Below are positions 35,070 through 43,590 of a stretch of 64,000 nucleotides of DNA, piece by piece. The stretch is from the NCBI RefSeq assembly GCF_001425265.1, contig NZ_LMEC01000026.1, positions 1-64,000 of the forward strand. Reading direction: 5' to 3'. A model generated the notes under the pieces. That model did no database searches. It saw nothing but the letters and a program-made list of their open reading frames with translations, and was not told where the DNA came from. The DNA comes from Massilia sp. Root418. Lineage in GTDB: Bacteria > Pseudomonadota > Gammaproteobacteria > Burkholderiales > Burkholderiaceae_D. The stretch's first letter is position 1. Every line of letters begins with the position of its first letter. The position numbers and the translations under genes were made by a program.

Positions 35070-35543
35070 CTACTGTTGCGCCGCTGTCGCATCCTCCCGC
35101 GCATCCTCCCTGGCTTCCTCTTTGATACGCGCTTCCAGCTGCGCCAGGCGGATGCGCATCTGGCGCTCCTCGCTCCAGCGCTGGGTTTCATCGCGCACCA
35201 CGGCCACGATGGCGGTCACTTTGCGGGCCTCGTCGTACAGCATCGCCACCGTGAAGGCGATGGACAGGTTGCGCCCGTCGCGGTGCAAGGCCGGCACGCG
35301 CAGCACGTCGTTGCCGTAACGCGTTTCGCCGGTGGACATGGACTTGTTGTAGCCGTCCCAGTGGCGCTGCCGCTGGCGCTCGGGAATGATGATGTCCAGC
35401 GACTTGCCCAGCGCTTCCTCGCGCGTAAAGCCGAACATGCGCACCGCCGCGTCGTTCCAGACGATGATGGCGCCGGCCGCGTCGCACACCACCACCGCGT
35501 CGCCGATGGATTCAACCAGCTTCTGATAATCAATTTGTTGCAT
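35070..35543 (-). CDS. PAS-domain protein
   Basis: A 157-residue cytoplasmic protein consisting of one PAS fold (residues ~5-120: YQKLVESIGDAVVVCDAAG, IIVWNDAAVRMFGF, EEALGKSLDIIIPERQRQ, then the typical DETQRW end) and a charged helical tail (~125-157). It has no output domain, so it must act through a partner. GGGGAGAGAGCG precedes the ATG. The start is only 22 bp past the terminator-like hairpin after frc, so it may be a read-through gene of the oxc-frc operon. The ligand is unknown. Confidence 0.82.
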   Translation of the reverse strand: MQQIDYQKLVESIGDAVVVCDAAGAIIVWNDAAVRMFGFTREEALGKSLDIIIPERQRQRHWDGYNKSMSTGETRYGNDVLRVPALHRDGRNLSIAFTVAMLYDEARKVTAIVAVVRDETQRWSEERQMRIRLAQLEARIKEEAREDAREDATAAQQ

Positions 35544-35564
35544 CGCTCTCTCCCCAAATGAACA

Positions 35565-35585
35565 AGGGCGGAATAAATCCGCCCT
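35565..35585 (-). terminator. Hairpin terminator after oxc-frc (partial)
   Basis: AGGGCGGA/TCCGCCCT 8-bp stem with a 5-base loop, followed on the minus strand by TTGTTCATTT, a weak T-rich run. It probably stops part of the transcription and lets some through to the PAS gene. Confidence 0.6.
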
Positions 35586-35605
35586 CGCCTTATTTTATAA
35601 CCGTC

Positions 35606-36859
35606 TTACACGGCCTTGGCTTCGTGCAGTGCGGCGATTTCGCGCGAGCTGTAACCCAGCGTCTCCAGCACCTCGTTGGTGTGCTCGCCCAGCAGCGGCG
35701 AGCCGGTGATTTCCACCTTCAGGTCCGAGAACTTGATGGGGCTGCCCACGGTCAGGTATTTGCCGCGTTCCTTGTGGTCCACTTCGGCGATGGTGCCGCT
35801 GGCGCGCAGGGACTCGTCGTTGGCCAGTTCCTTCATCGTCATCACCGGCGCGCAAGGAATGTCGAACTTGCGCAGGATGTTCACCGCTTCGAACTTGGTC
35901 TTGTCGGCCAGCCAGGCTTCGATGGTGCCGAAGATGTCGAAGATCTTGTCCTGGCGCGCCGAAGCGGTCATGTAGGCCGGATCCTCAATCCACTCCGGCT
36001 TGCCGATGGCGCGGCAGATCGGCGCCCAGGCGTGGCCCTGGATGGTGAAATAGATGTAGGCGTTCTTGTCGGTTTCCCAGCCTTTGCACTTGAGCACCCA
36101 GCCCGGCTGGCCGCCGCCGCCCGCATTGCCGCCGCGCGGCACCACGTCGGTGAAGCTGCCGTGCGGATATTGCGGATACTCTTCCAGGTAGCCGACGCGG
36201 TCCAGGCGCTGCTGGTCGCGCAACTTCACGCGGCACAGGTTCAGCACGCTGTCCTGCATGGACACGGCCACCTTCTGGCCCTTGCCGCCGTTGCGGTTGC
36301 GCGCGTGCAGCGCGGTGAGGATGCCGATGGCCAGGTGCATGCCGGTGTTGCTGTCGCCCAGCGCGGCGGCGCTCACGGTGGGAGGGCCGTCGTCGAAGCC
36401 GGTGGTGGAAGCGGCGCCGCCGGCGCACTGTGCCACGTTCTCATACACTTTCAAGTCTTCGTAGTGGTGGCCGTCGCTGAAGCCTTTCACGGACGCCACG
36501 ATCATGCCGGGATTCAGTTCCTTGATGTGTTCCCAGGTGAAGCCCATGCGGTCCAGCGCGCCGGGGCCGAAGTTTTCCACCAGCACGTCCGACTGCTTGA
36601 TCAAGCGGGTCAGCACTTCCTTGCCTTCGGCGGTCTTGGTGTCCAGGGTCAGGGACTTCTTATTGCTGTTCAACATGGTGAAGTACAGCGCGTCCACGCC
36701 GGGGATGTCGCGCAGCTGCGAGCGCGTCACGTCGCCTGCGCCGGGGCGCTCAACCTTGATCACGTCTGCGCCATACCAGGCCAGCAGCTGGGTGCACGCG
36801 GGACCGGCTTGCACGTGGGTGAAGTCGATGATCTTGATGCCTTCTAACGGTTTGGTCAT
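35606..36859 (-). CDS. frc: Formyl-CoA:oxalate CoA-transferase, copy 1
   Basis: A 417-residue class III CoA-transferase (EC 2.8.3.16). It moves CoA from formyl-CoA to oxalate, giving oxalyl-CoA for Oxc. Landmarks: [20 protein letters not shown] at the N-terminus, [11 protein letters not shown], the catalytic Asp in [14 protein letters not shown], the glycine loop [10 protein letters not shown] that shields the active site, and [17 protein letters not shown] at the end. Length is normal for Frc. It follows oxc by 24 bp and is co-transcribed with it. Specificity for oxalate is strongly supported by the oxc linkage. Confidence 0.93.
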   Translation of the reverse strand: MTKPLEGIKIIDFTHVQAGPACTQLLAWYGADVIKVERPGAGDVTRSQLRDIPGVDALYFTMLNSNKKSLTLDTKTAEGKEVLTRLIKQSDVLVENFGPGALDRMGFTWEHIKELNPGMIVASVKGFSDGHHYEDLKVYENVAQCAGGAASTTGFDDGPPTVSAAALGDSNTGMHLAIGILTALHARNRNGGKGQKVAVSMQDSVLNLCRVKLRDQQRLDRVGYLEEYPQYPHGSFTDVVPRGGNAGGGGQPGWVLKCKGWETDKNAYIYFTIQGHAWAPICRAIGKPEWIEDPAYMTASARQDKIFDIFGTIEAWLADKTKFEAVNILRKFDIPCAPVMTMKELANDESLRASGTIAEVDHKERGKYLTVGSPIKFSDLKVEITGSPLLGEHTNEVLETLGYSSREIAALHEAKAV

Positions 36860-36883
36860 GTTAAGTCTCCTGTGTTGTTCGGA

Positions 36884-38593
36884 TTACTTCTTGCCTGCGG
36901 TGCTGGGATTCAGGTTGGTGAGACGGCCGCTTTCCGTGCCTGCGGTTTCGTCGATGACGGCGTTGATCAGCGCCGGCTTGCCGGCCGCGATGGCTTCGGT
37001 GAGCGCGCGCGTCATTTCCTCCGGCGTGGTGACGTGGTAGCCGATGCCGCCGAACGCCTCGATCATCTTGTCGTAGCGGGCGTTCTTCACGAATACGGTG
37101 GGCGCCACGTCCTTGCCGCCGGTGGGATTGACATCGGTGCCGCGGTACACGCCGTTGTTGTTGAAGATGATGGTGGTGACCGGCAGCTCGTAGCGGCAGA
37201 TGGTTTCCAGCTCCATGCCGCTGAAGCCGAAGGCGCTGTCGCCTTCGATCGCCACCACAGGCTTGCCGCTGGTGACTGCCGCGCCGATGGCGAAGCCCAT
37301 GCCGATGCCCATGATGCCCCAGGTACCCGAATCGAAACGCTTGCGCGGCTCGTACATGTCGATGATGCTGCGGGCGAAGTCCAGCGTGTTGGCGCCCTCG
37401 TTCACCACATTGATGTCCGGCCGGGTTTTCAGCACGTCGCGGATGGAGCGCAGCGCGCTGTGGAAGTTCATCGGCGATGGGTTCTGCGCCAGCATGGCGG
37501 CCATCTTGGTGAGGTTCTTGTCCTTGCGCTCGGCGATGGAGCCGGTCCAGGCCGGGTCGGGCTTGCCGTGGCCGCCGCTGCGGATGCCGTCCAGCAGCGC
37601 GGTGACGCAGGAGCCGATGTCGCCGATCACCGGCGCGGCGATCGCCACGTTGCTGTCGATTTCAGTCGGCGAGATATCGATCTGGATGAACTGTTTCGGC
37701 GCGCCCCAGGTCTTGCCCTTGCCGTGCGCCAGCAGCCAGTTCAGGCGCGCGCCGACCAGCACCACCACGTCCGCTTCGGCCAGCACATAGGAGCGCGCGG
37801 CGGAGGCCGACTGCGCGTGGGTATCCGGCAGCAGGCCCTTGGCCATGGACATCGGCAGGTAGGGAATGCCGGATTCCTCGACGAAGGCGCGGATGTCCGC
37901 GTCGGCCTGCGCGTAAGCGGCGCCTTTGCCCAGCAGGATCAGCGGCTTCTTCGCGCCTTTCAGCAGCGACAGCGCGCGCTGCACCGCATCCGGCGCGGGG
38001 ATCTGGCGCGGCGCCGGATCAACCACTTTTACCAGCGAGCGGCGGCCGTGTTCCGCGTCGATCACTTGCGCCAGCAGCTGCGCCGGCAAGTCCAGGTACA
38101 CACCGCCCGGACGGCCCGACACGGCAGCGCGGATGGCGCGCGCCACGCCGATGCCGATGTCCTCTGCCTTGTTGATGCGATAGGAAGCTTTCGCATAAGG
38201 CTTGGCGGCGTTCAGCTGGTCCATCTCTTCGTAATCGCCCTGCTGCAGGTCGACGATTTCGCGTTCGCTGGAACCGCTGATCAGGATCATCGGGAAGCAG
38301 TTGGTGGTGGCGTTGGCCAGCGCGGTCAGCCCGTTCAGGAAGCCCGGCGCGGACACCGTCAGGCAGATGCCCGGCTTCTGCGTCATGTAGCCGGCGATGG
38401 CGGCGGCGTTGCCCGCATGCTGCTCGTGGCGGAAGCCGATGAAACGCATACCTTCAGCCTGCGCAAGGCGCGCCAGGTCGGTGATCGGAATGCCGACAAG
38501 GCCGAAGATGGTGTCGATGTCGTTGTGTTTGAGCGCATCCACTACCAGGTGGAAGCCATCGGTCTGTTCGGCGGACTGTGTGCTGTTGGTCAT
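36884..38593 (-). CDS. oxc: Oxalyl-CoA decarboxylase
   Basis: A 569-residue ThDP-dependent enzyme (EC 4.1.1.8) converting oxalyl-CoA to formyl-CoA and CO2. Visible features: the cofactor-activating Glu in [17 protein letters not shown], the middle nucleotide-binding domain, and the ThDP/Mg site from [18 protein letters not shown] to FNNNGVYRG. The C-terminus has Ala/Pro-rich residues used in CoA binding. The gene opens the oxc-frc operon. The perfect palindrome TTGACCGCGGTCAA lies 73 bp upstream of its start, shared with the divergent Crp/Fnr gene. Confidence 0.95.
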   Translation of the reverse strand: MTNSTQSAEQTDGFHLVVDALKHNDIDTIFGLVGIPITDLARLAQAEGMRFIGFRHEQHAGNAAAIAGYMTQKPGICLTVSAPGFLNGLTALANATTNCFPMILISGSSEREIVDLQQGDYEEMDQLNAAKPYAKASYRINKAEDIGIGVARAIRAAVSGRPGGVYLDLPAQLLAQVIDAEHGRRSLVKVVDPAPRQIPAPDAVQRALSLLKGAKKPLILLGKGAAYAQADADIRAFVEESGIPYLPMSMAKGLLPDTHAQSASAARSYVLAEADVVVLVGARLNWLLAHGKGKTWGAPKQFIQIDISPTEIDSNVAIAAPVIGDIGSCVTALLDGIRSGGHGKPDPAWTGSIAERKDKNLTKMAAMLAQNPSPMNFHSALRSIRDVLKTRPDINVVNEGANTLDFARSIIDMYEPRKRFDSGTWGIMGIGMGFAIGAAVTSGKPVVAIEGDSAFGFSGMELETICRYELPVTTIIFNNNGVYRGTDVNPTGGKDVAPTVFVKNARYDKMIEAFGGIGYHVTTPEEMTRALTEAIAAGKPALINAVIDETAGTESGRLTNLNPSTAGKK

Positions 38594-38665
38594 AATGAGT
38601 GTCTCTTATATTTGGTTTAACAAAGGTGTTGAAGCCATCATAGCGAGCCCCTTTGTTTTCTCTCA

Positions 38666-38679
38666 TTGACCGCGGTCAA
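38666..38679. promoter_or_regulatory. Crp/Fnr-type operator between oxc and the regulator
   Basis: TTGACCGCGGTCAA, a perfect 14-bp palindrome, followed by GATTC. It matches the TTGA-N6-TCAA layout of Crp/Fnr sites. It sits between divergent oxc (start 38593) and the regulator (start 38730), so it can serve both. Confidence 0.75.
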
Positions 38680-38729
38680 GATTCAAAGGAAGATGTCCAA
38701 CATTTCCAGATCAGTAATCGATACAGGTC

Positions 38730-39338
38730 ATGACGCTGCTAGCCAATCACCCCGAACGCAACATCCTGCGCGTGCAACTGCGCCAGAACATCGTGCTGAA
38801 AGAACTGCGCGAAAGCGAGATGGCGGCCCTGGAGCCTTACCTCACCGTGGTGGACTACAACAAGGGAGACCTGCTGCTGAACCAGGGCGTGCACGAGATG
38901 GAGCAGTACTTCATCCTGGACGGCATCCTGAAGCGCGTGGTCACCAACCAGGAAGCCAAGGAAATGATTTTGCGCTTCGCCGCCGAGCGCGACATCGAGA
39001 CCAGCTACGCGGCCTGGCGTTTGAAAACGCCCACGCCCTACAGCATCGTGTGCGTGACGAAAGCGCGCGTGGCCAAGCTGGCCATGCCGCAGTGGGTGGC
39101 GTTTTTGGAAAGCCACTCGCAGCTCAAGCAGGGCTTCGAATATGAGGTGATGCATTTGATGAGCGAGATCATGGGCCACACCATCACCCTGCACCTGCTC
39201 GATGCGCCGGGCCGCGTGCACCGCTTTGTGCGCAAGCACAGCGAAATGTTCGAGCGCTTGCCGAAGAAACAACTGGCTGCCTACCTGAATTTATCTCCGG
39301 AAACCCTTAGCCGGCTGAAAAACCAGGGCAAGATCTGA
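38730..39338 (+). CDS. Crp/Fnr family regulator of the oxalate genes
   Basis: A 202-residue regulator with an N-terminal cyclic-nucleotide-type beta-roll (residues ~20-115, LRESEMAALEPYLTVVDYNKGD, ILDGILKRVVTN), a long dimer helix and a C-terminal HTH. The recognition helix reads LSPETLSRLKNQ, with the E-x-x-S-R triplet used by FNR to contact TTGA half-sites, in agreement with the TTGACCGCGGTCAA palindromes nearby. There is no N-terminal Fe-S cysteine cluster (one Cys only, in IVCVTK), so it is not an oxygen-sensing Fnr. A metabolite such as oxalate or a CoA ester is a plausible signal (inference). Confidence 0.88.
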   Translation: MTLLANHPERNILRVQLRQNIVLKELRESEMAALEPYLTVVDYNKGDLLLNQGVHEMEQYFILDGILKRVVTNQEAKEMILRFAAERDIETSYAAWRLKTPTPYSIVCVTKARVAKLAMPQWVAFLESHSQLKQGFEYEVMHLMSEIMGHTITLHLLDAPGRVHRFVRKHSEMFERLPKKQLAAYLNLSPETLSRLKNQGKI

Positions 39339-39357
39339 TCCCGCGCAACGCGGAATC

Positions 39358-39371
39358 TTGACCGCGGTCAA
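39358..39371. promoter_or_regulatory. Crp/Fnr-type operator upstream of the 54-aa gene
   Basis: Second perfect TTGACCGCGGTCAA, here extended to TCTTGACCGCGGTCAAGA. It lies 19 bp past the regulator stop and ~165 bp before the small gene at 39539. Confidence 0.7.
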
Positions 39372-39538
39372 GAATCCCGAAAACAGATTTATCGTGTTTT
39401 CGTGGGTTTTTCATAGGCAATATTCACAGAAGTGATACCTGATATGCGCCGCCTCAATTGGCGGCGCTGTTTCGTGCTGCCTATACTCATTTCATACCAA
39501 CGCGGCACCAACATTTTTTAACTCTAAGGGAAATAATC

Positions 39539-39703
39539 ATGACCACCATCACCAACAAACAAACCCATACCGCCACTGAACAAGCGCAGCCTTTCAGCCT
39601 GATGTTCATCATCGAAACCATCTTCGGCGTGCACCTGCGCGAACAGCTCGATGCCAACACCGCCGGCGACAAGAGCGACGCAAAATACACCTGGGGCATG
39701 TAA
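39539..39703 (+). CDS. Small protein, 54 aa, in the oxalate cluster
   Basis: ATG 39539 is preceded by AAGGGAAATAATC. The 54 residues hold a polar N-terminus (TTITNKQTHTATEQAQ), a hydrophobic amphipathic core (FSLMFIIETIFGVHLREQL) and a polar end (DAKYTWGM). A strong terminator follows 20 bp after the stop and an oxalate-type operator precedes it, which makes it a dedicated transcription unit. No family is recognised. A peripheral membrane or subunit-like role is possible from the hydrophobic stretch. Confidence 0.6.
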   Translation: MTTITNKQTHTATEQAQPFSLMFIIETIFGVHLREQLDANTAGDKSDAKYTWGM

Positions 39704-39723
39704 TTGTTCTGGGGTAGAAAGCA

Positions 39724-39757
39724 AAACGGACGTCCTTGTGAGACGTCCGTTTTTTTA
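39724..39757. terminator. Bidirectional terminator between the 54-aa gene and panE
   Basis: ACGGACGTC/GACGTCCGT 9-bp stem with loop CTTGTGA, then seven T on the plus strand and TTTT on the minus strand. It ends exactly at the panE stop codon (39758). Confidence 0.9.
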
Positions 39758-40771
39758 TCAAGCTGCCAGTTTTTGTAGCCTGAGCTGCCCTCTCTCCTCG
39801 GTCATGGTCCGTTCCAGCAATTTGACCAGCGCATAGACCGCGTCGATATGAGGTGTGGCGGTATCGGTAAACCGCCCCAGTTCAACCACCGAGCCGACCA
39901 GCGCGTCGATTTCCGGCCCGCGTCCCGCCTCGACATCCATCAGCATCGACGTTTTGTGCCGCCCTACTTTCTCGGCGCCCGCGATCCGCTTGTCCAGCGT
40001 TACGCGGAACGTCACGCCCAGCTTGTTCGCCACCGCCTCCGCTTCCTTCATCATGTCCGCCGCCAGCGAGCGCGCCACCGGATACTGGCAGATGCCCTCC
40101 AGCGTGGCGTGGCACAGCGCGCTGATCGGATTGAAGGTCAGGTTGCCCCACAGCTTCAGCCAGATCTCGGAGCGGATGTTGTCCAGCACCGGCGCCTTGA
40201 AACCGGCCCTGGTGAAGCACTCCGAGATGGCCTGCACGCGCGGCGTGGTGGAACCATCCAGTTCGCCCAGCGGAAAACGCTCGCCCTCCACGTGCCGCAC
40301 CACGCCCGGCGCCACCAGCTCCGAGGCCGGATAGACCACGCAGCCGATCACGCGCGACGGCGGTATGCGCGCCGCCAGGGTGCCGTCCGGGTCCACGCTA
40401 TGCACCGTGCGCCCCTCCAGCGGTCCGCCATGCTGGTGGAAGTACCAGTACGGTATGCCGTTCTGCATGGTGACCACGGTGGTGTCCGGGCCGAACAGCA
40501 GCGGCAGCTGGTCCGCCACCGCCGCCACCTGGTGCGCCTTCAGCGCCAGGACTACCACGTCCTGCGGGCCCGCTTCGGCGTAGTCGTCGGTGGCCGCCAC
40601 GTTGGTGGCCACCTGCTCCGTGCCGTCATGCTCGATCAGCTTGATGCCCTTGTTGCGGATCGCCAGCAGATTGGCACCCCGCACCAGAAACGTCACCTGC
40701 TCGCCTGCCAGGGCCAGCCTGGCCCCCACTAATCCTCCTATTGCCCCCGCCCCTACAATGGCGATTTTCAT
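39758..40771 (-). CDS. panE: Ketopantoate reductase family protein
   Basis: A 337-residue 2-dehydropantoate 2-reductase-type enzyme (EC 1.1.1.169 family). It opens with MKIAIVGAGAIGGLVGARL (NADPH Rossmann fold) and carries LALKAHQV (the active-site Lys region), MQNGIPYW, SEIWLKLWGNLTFNPISAL and the closing MLMDVEAGRGPEIDALVGSV. Longer than E. coli PanE by ~35 residues. As the third gene after oxlT and an FAH-family gene it may reduce a 2-oxo acid in oxalate metabolism rather than make pantoate, so the symbol marks the family only. Confidence 0.82.
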   Translation of the reverse strand: MKIAIVGAGAIGGLVGARLALAGEQVTFLVRGANLLAIRNKGIKLIEHDGTEQVATNVAATDDYAEAGPQDVVVLALKAHQVAAVADQLPLLFGPDTTVVTMQNGIPYWYFHQHGGPLEGRTVHSVDPDGTLAARIPPSRVIGCVVYPASELVAPGVVRHVEGERFPLGELDGSTTPRVQAISECFTRAGFKAPVLDNIRSEIWLKLWGNLTFNPISALCHATLEGICQYPVARSLAADMMKEAEAVANKLGVTFRVTLDKRIAGAEKVGRHKTSMLMDVEAGRGPEIDALVGSVVELGRFTDTATPHIDAVYALVKLLERTMTEERGQLRLQKLAA

Positions 40772-40788
40772 TTTCAGCTCCTTGGTTT

Positions 40789-41556
40789 TTACTCAAAACG
40801 GTTGCTGAGCTTTCCTATGCCGTCGATCTCCACTTCGACTATGCTGCCAGGCCGCATCGAACCGACGCCGACCGACGTGCCGCACAGGAGGATATCGCCC
40901 GGGTCCAGCGTCATGTCCTTCGAAATCTTGCTCACCAGCTGCGCGGCGGAGAACACCATGTCGTTGATGGGGTAGTCCTGCCGCACCTCGCTGTTGAGGA
41001 TGGTCCGCACCACCAGCATCGCAGGGTCCAGGCCGGTGGCGATCACCGGCCCGAAAGGGCAGAAGGTGTCGAAACCCTTGGCCCGCACCCACTGCGGAAA
41101 GGTGGGATCGCGCTTGATGATGTCGTTGACGGTGACGTCATTGGCGCAGGTGTAGCCGAAAATATGGTCCGGAGCGTCAGCCTCGGAGACGTTGAAACAG
41201 GTCTTGCCGATCACGATGGCCAGCTCGCCCTCGAAAGCCACCTTGTCGTCGCACAGCGGCTTGCGGATGGTGCCGCCGGGCGCCAGGTAGGAGTTCGGCG
41301 TTTTCAGCAGGTACAGCGGTTCCGGCGGCGGCTCGATGCCGAGCTTGCGGCCCAGCGCGTGGAAGTTGTTCCACATCGCCAGCACCTTGCCGGGAACGAC
41401 GGGGGTGAGCAGCTTGACGTCCGACAGGTGCAGCGTGAAATCGGTGGGGCTGGGCGCATCGAACATGTCGCCCTGGTAGATACGGATTTTGTCGCCTTCA
41501 ACGGTGCCGAAACGCACCGTATCGAAATGTTGAAAGCGCAGCCAGCGTTTGATCAT
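40789..41556 (-). CDS. Fumarylacetoacetate hydrolase family protein
   Basis: A 255-residue FAH-fold enzyme. The metal-binding acidic residues are in FEGELAIVIGK (two Glu), with the Asp of CANDVTVND further on. LTPVVPGKVLAMWNNFHAL and YLLKTPNSYLAPGGTI are also typical, and the C-terminus ends GDILLCGTSVGVGSMRPGS. Members act on acylpyruvates, 2-hydroxyhepta-dienedioates or oxaloacetate. Oxaloacetate decarboxylation or acylpyruvase activity would fit a C2-acid context but is not shown. It lies 17 bp ahead of panE and behind oxlT. Confidence 0.83.
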   Translation of the reverse strand: MIKRWLRFQHFDTVRFGTVEGDKIRIYQGDMFDAPSPTDFTLHLSDVKLLTPVVPGKVLAMWNNFHALGRKLGIEPPPEPLYLLKTPNSYLAPGGTIRKPLCDDKVAFEGELAIVIGKTCFNVSEADAPDHIFGYTCANDVTVNDIIKRDPTFPQWVRAKGFDTFCPFGPVIATGLDPAMLVVRTILNSEVRQDYPINDMVFSAAQLVSKISKDMTLDPGDILLCGTSVGVGSMRPGSIVEVEIDGIGKLSNRFE

Positions 41557-41582
41557 GTTGTTCTCGCTCGTTCTTGCTGCCG

Positions 41583-41616
41583 ATCGATGGCGCCGGACGC
41601 AGCCGGCGCCATCGAT
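41583..41616 (-). other. Strong intercistronic hairpin between oxlT and the FAH gene
   Basis: ATCGATGGCGCCGG, a 6-base loop, CCGGCGCCATCGAT: a perfect 14-bp stem in the 66-bp gap inside the operon. No T run follows on the minus strand, so it is unlikely to be a terminator. Probable role: mRNA stabilisation of the upstream oxlT message or attenuation of the two downstream genes. Confidence 0.75.
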
Positions 41617-41622
41617 TGCACG

Positions 41623-42954
41623 CTAGTTGGCCAACCGCGCGGCGGCGGCCAGGGACTTGTCATCCGCCTCGGAGACCGGGGTCACGGCGGTATCCATGAA
41701 GCGCTTGCGCATCGGCCGCAGCACCCACCAGGCCATGAAGGCAGCCACTGCGTTCAGGCCGCAGCCCACGAAGAACACCGCTTCCCAGCTGCCCGTGGCG
41801 GCCGTGAGGACGCTGGACAGCGGCACGAAGATGGACGCCGTGCCCTTGGCCGTGTACAGCAGGCCGGCATTGCCCGCCGCGTTCTTGGTGCCGAAGGTAT
41901 CGGCGCAAGTAGCGGGGAACAGGCTGTAGATCTCGCCCCAGGCAAAGAACACCAGGCCGGTAAGGATGACGAACATGATCGGATCGCGGCCCCAGTAGTA
42001 CAGCGCCAGGATGCCCACCGATTCCATCGCAAAGGCGATAAACATGGTCTTCTCGCGGCCGATCTGATCCGACACCCAGCCGAAGAATGGACGCGTCAGG
42101 CCGTTCAGCACCCGGTCGATCGCCAGGGCGAAGGTCAGCGCCGGCAGTATCATGCCCATCACGTTGAAGGTCACCCCGTCGATCTTGAAGTCCTTCGCGA
42201 TCGGACCCATTTGCGCGGTCGCCATCAGGCCGCCTGCAGCCACCAGGACGAACATCACGTACATGACCCAGAACACCGGTTTGCGGATGATCTGCGACGG
42301 GCCGAAATCGGCGCGGCCCTGCTGCACCTTGGTCTGCTTCTGGATCTTGCTTGGCACGTGGGCTGGCGGACGCACCATCAGCAGCGCCAGCAGCATCACG
42401 ATGGCGCCCTGGCCGATACCGAAGGTGAAGAAGGTCGCTTCGTAGCCGCTTTTGGCGATCATCATGGAGATCGGTATGATGGTGGCCGCCGATCCGGCCC
42501 CGAATCCCGCCGCCGTCAAACCCGCTGCCAGGCCGCGTCGGTCCGGGAACCACTTCAGTGCCGAACCCACGCAAGTGCCGTACACGGCGCCGGCGCCGAT
42601 ACCGCTGATGGCCGCTGCGATGTACAGCATGGTCAGGGAGTCTGCGTAGGAGTTCATGATCCAGCCCAGCGCGCACAGCAAGCCGCCGAACAGCACCACG
42701 GGACGTGGTCCCCACTTGTCCACCGCCCACCCTTCGACCGGCACCAGCCAGGTCTCGGTCAGGATGAAGATCGTAAAGGCGACCTGGATGGCAGCCTTGC
42801 TCCAGCCGTACTTGTCGGCGATAGGATTCACAAACAGGGTCCAACCGTACTGCAGGTTGGCGATCATGGCCATACAGACTATGCCCATGAGCAGTTGTAG
42901 CCAGCGGTACGAAGGAGGCCTGATCACCGGCGCAGTGTCATCGTCATGCTTCAT
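41623..42954 (-). CDS. oxlT: Oxalate/formate MFS antiporter (OxlT-like)
   Basis: A 443-residue, 12-helix major facilitator protein. The N-terminal domain has LQYGWTLFVNPIADKYGW and the MFS motif DKWGPRPVVLFGG; the second half has GLTRPFFGWVSDQIGREKT and YTAKGTASIFVPL. The last carries the buried Lys that binds oxalate in OxlT, and the Arg of GLTRPFF is the probable second oxalate ligand. It exchanges external oxalate for formate, which also consumes a proton inside through Oxc and creates proton motive force. It is first in the operon oxlT-FAH-panE. An operator-like TTGACCGCGGTTAA lies 90 bp upstream. Confidence 0.9.
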   Translation of the reverse strand: MKHDDDTAPVIRPPSYRWLQLLMGIVCMAMIANLQYGWTLFVNPIADKYGWSKAAIQVAFTIFILTETWLVPVEGWAVDKWGPRPVVLFGGLLCALGWIMNSYADSLTMLYIAAAISGIGAGAVYGTCVGSALKWFPDRRGLAAGLTAAGFGAGSAATIIPISMMIAKSGYEATFFTFGIGQGAIVMLLALLMVRPPAHVPSKIQKQTKVQQGRADFGPSQIIRKPVFWVMYVMFVLVAAGGLMATAQMGPIAKDFKIDGVTFNVMGMILPALTFALAIDRVLNGLTRPFFGWVSDQIGREKTMFIAFAMESVGILALYYWGRDPIMFVILTGLVFFAWGEIYSLFPATCADTFGTKNAAGNAGLLYTAKGTASIFVPLSSVLTAATGSWEAVFFVGCGLNAVAAFMAWWVLRPMRKRFMDTAVTPVSEADDKSLAAAARLAN

Positions 42955-43043
42955 TTCGTTATCTCCATATAGTTTTTTAGTTGGACCGTGTCTGGTTGAC
43001 CGTTGTCACGAGATGATTGTGGAAGAAGCAAAACCCGATATCC

Positions 43044-43057
43044 TTGACCGCGGTTAA
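43044..43057. promoter_or_regulatory. Crp/Fnr-type operator upstream of oxlT
   Basis: TTGACCGCGGTTAA, one mismatch from the perfect palindrome, followed by GATTC like the copies at 38666 and 47795. It lies 90 bp upstream of the oxlT ATG. Confidence 0.68.
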
Positions 43058-43112
43058 GATTCGACATTCTTTCATTTTTTTCAAGCGAAAAATAGCGTCT
43101 TCGCGAGGCCGC

Positions 43113-43466
43113 TCAAAAACCCACTTCACCGCGCTGCATGCTGTTTTGGACAGCGAGCTGCGCGCCCTGCCGCTCACCCACGCGGGCGGCCGTGCCGGCA
43201 GCGCCGCAGCCTGCGCCGGCGGTCTCCAGGCAGCGCGCCATCACCTTCTGGATCGCGTTCACCAGGAACTCCGCGTCGTATACCTTCAGCATGTGCGGAT
43301 GGTGGTTCTCCACGTAGCGACGCAGGTGCGAGCGCTGGCTCTCCACACCCATCTGGCCCGCGTAGTCGCTGCTGCCCCAGAACCAGCGCAAACCCAGTTC
43401 CGCAAAGGCCGCGTTGTAAGCCTGGCGCTGCGCGTCGGCCAGGTCGGACGTATCGATATGCATCAT
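43113..43466 (-). CDS. Unknown protein in the oxalate cluster, 117 aa
   Basis: ATG 43466 is preceded by GGGAGCAGACC. The first ~85 residues look folded and helical (AQRQAYNAAFAELGLRWFWG, SQRSHLRRYVENHHPHML, EFLVNAIQKVMARCL); the last ~30 are Gly/Ala-rich and less constrained. His- and Trp-rich in the core. No family recognised. It sits between oxlT and the LysR gene, divergent from the latter, so joint control with the oxalate genes is likely. Confidence 0.65.
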   Translation of the reverse strand: MMHIDTSDLADAQRQAYNAAFAELGLRWFWGSSDYAGQMGVESQRSHLRRYVENHHPHMLKVYDAEFLVNAIQKVMARCLETAGAGCGAAGTAARVGERQGAQLAVQNSMQRGEVGF

Positions 43467-43590
43467 GGTCTGCTCCCTCTCTGTTGGAATAATGTCGGTT
43501 GACTAAGTACATCCTAGGGGCTGACAATGATTAGGTATAGTTAAAGGTTTTTGGCTTTTCCATTCACGATACTGTATACATGAGATTCCC

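Noticed and set aside
38730-39338. Oxygen-sensing FNR identity for the Crp/Fnr protein
   Set aside because: The N-terminal cysteines needed for the [4Fe-4S] cluster are absent.
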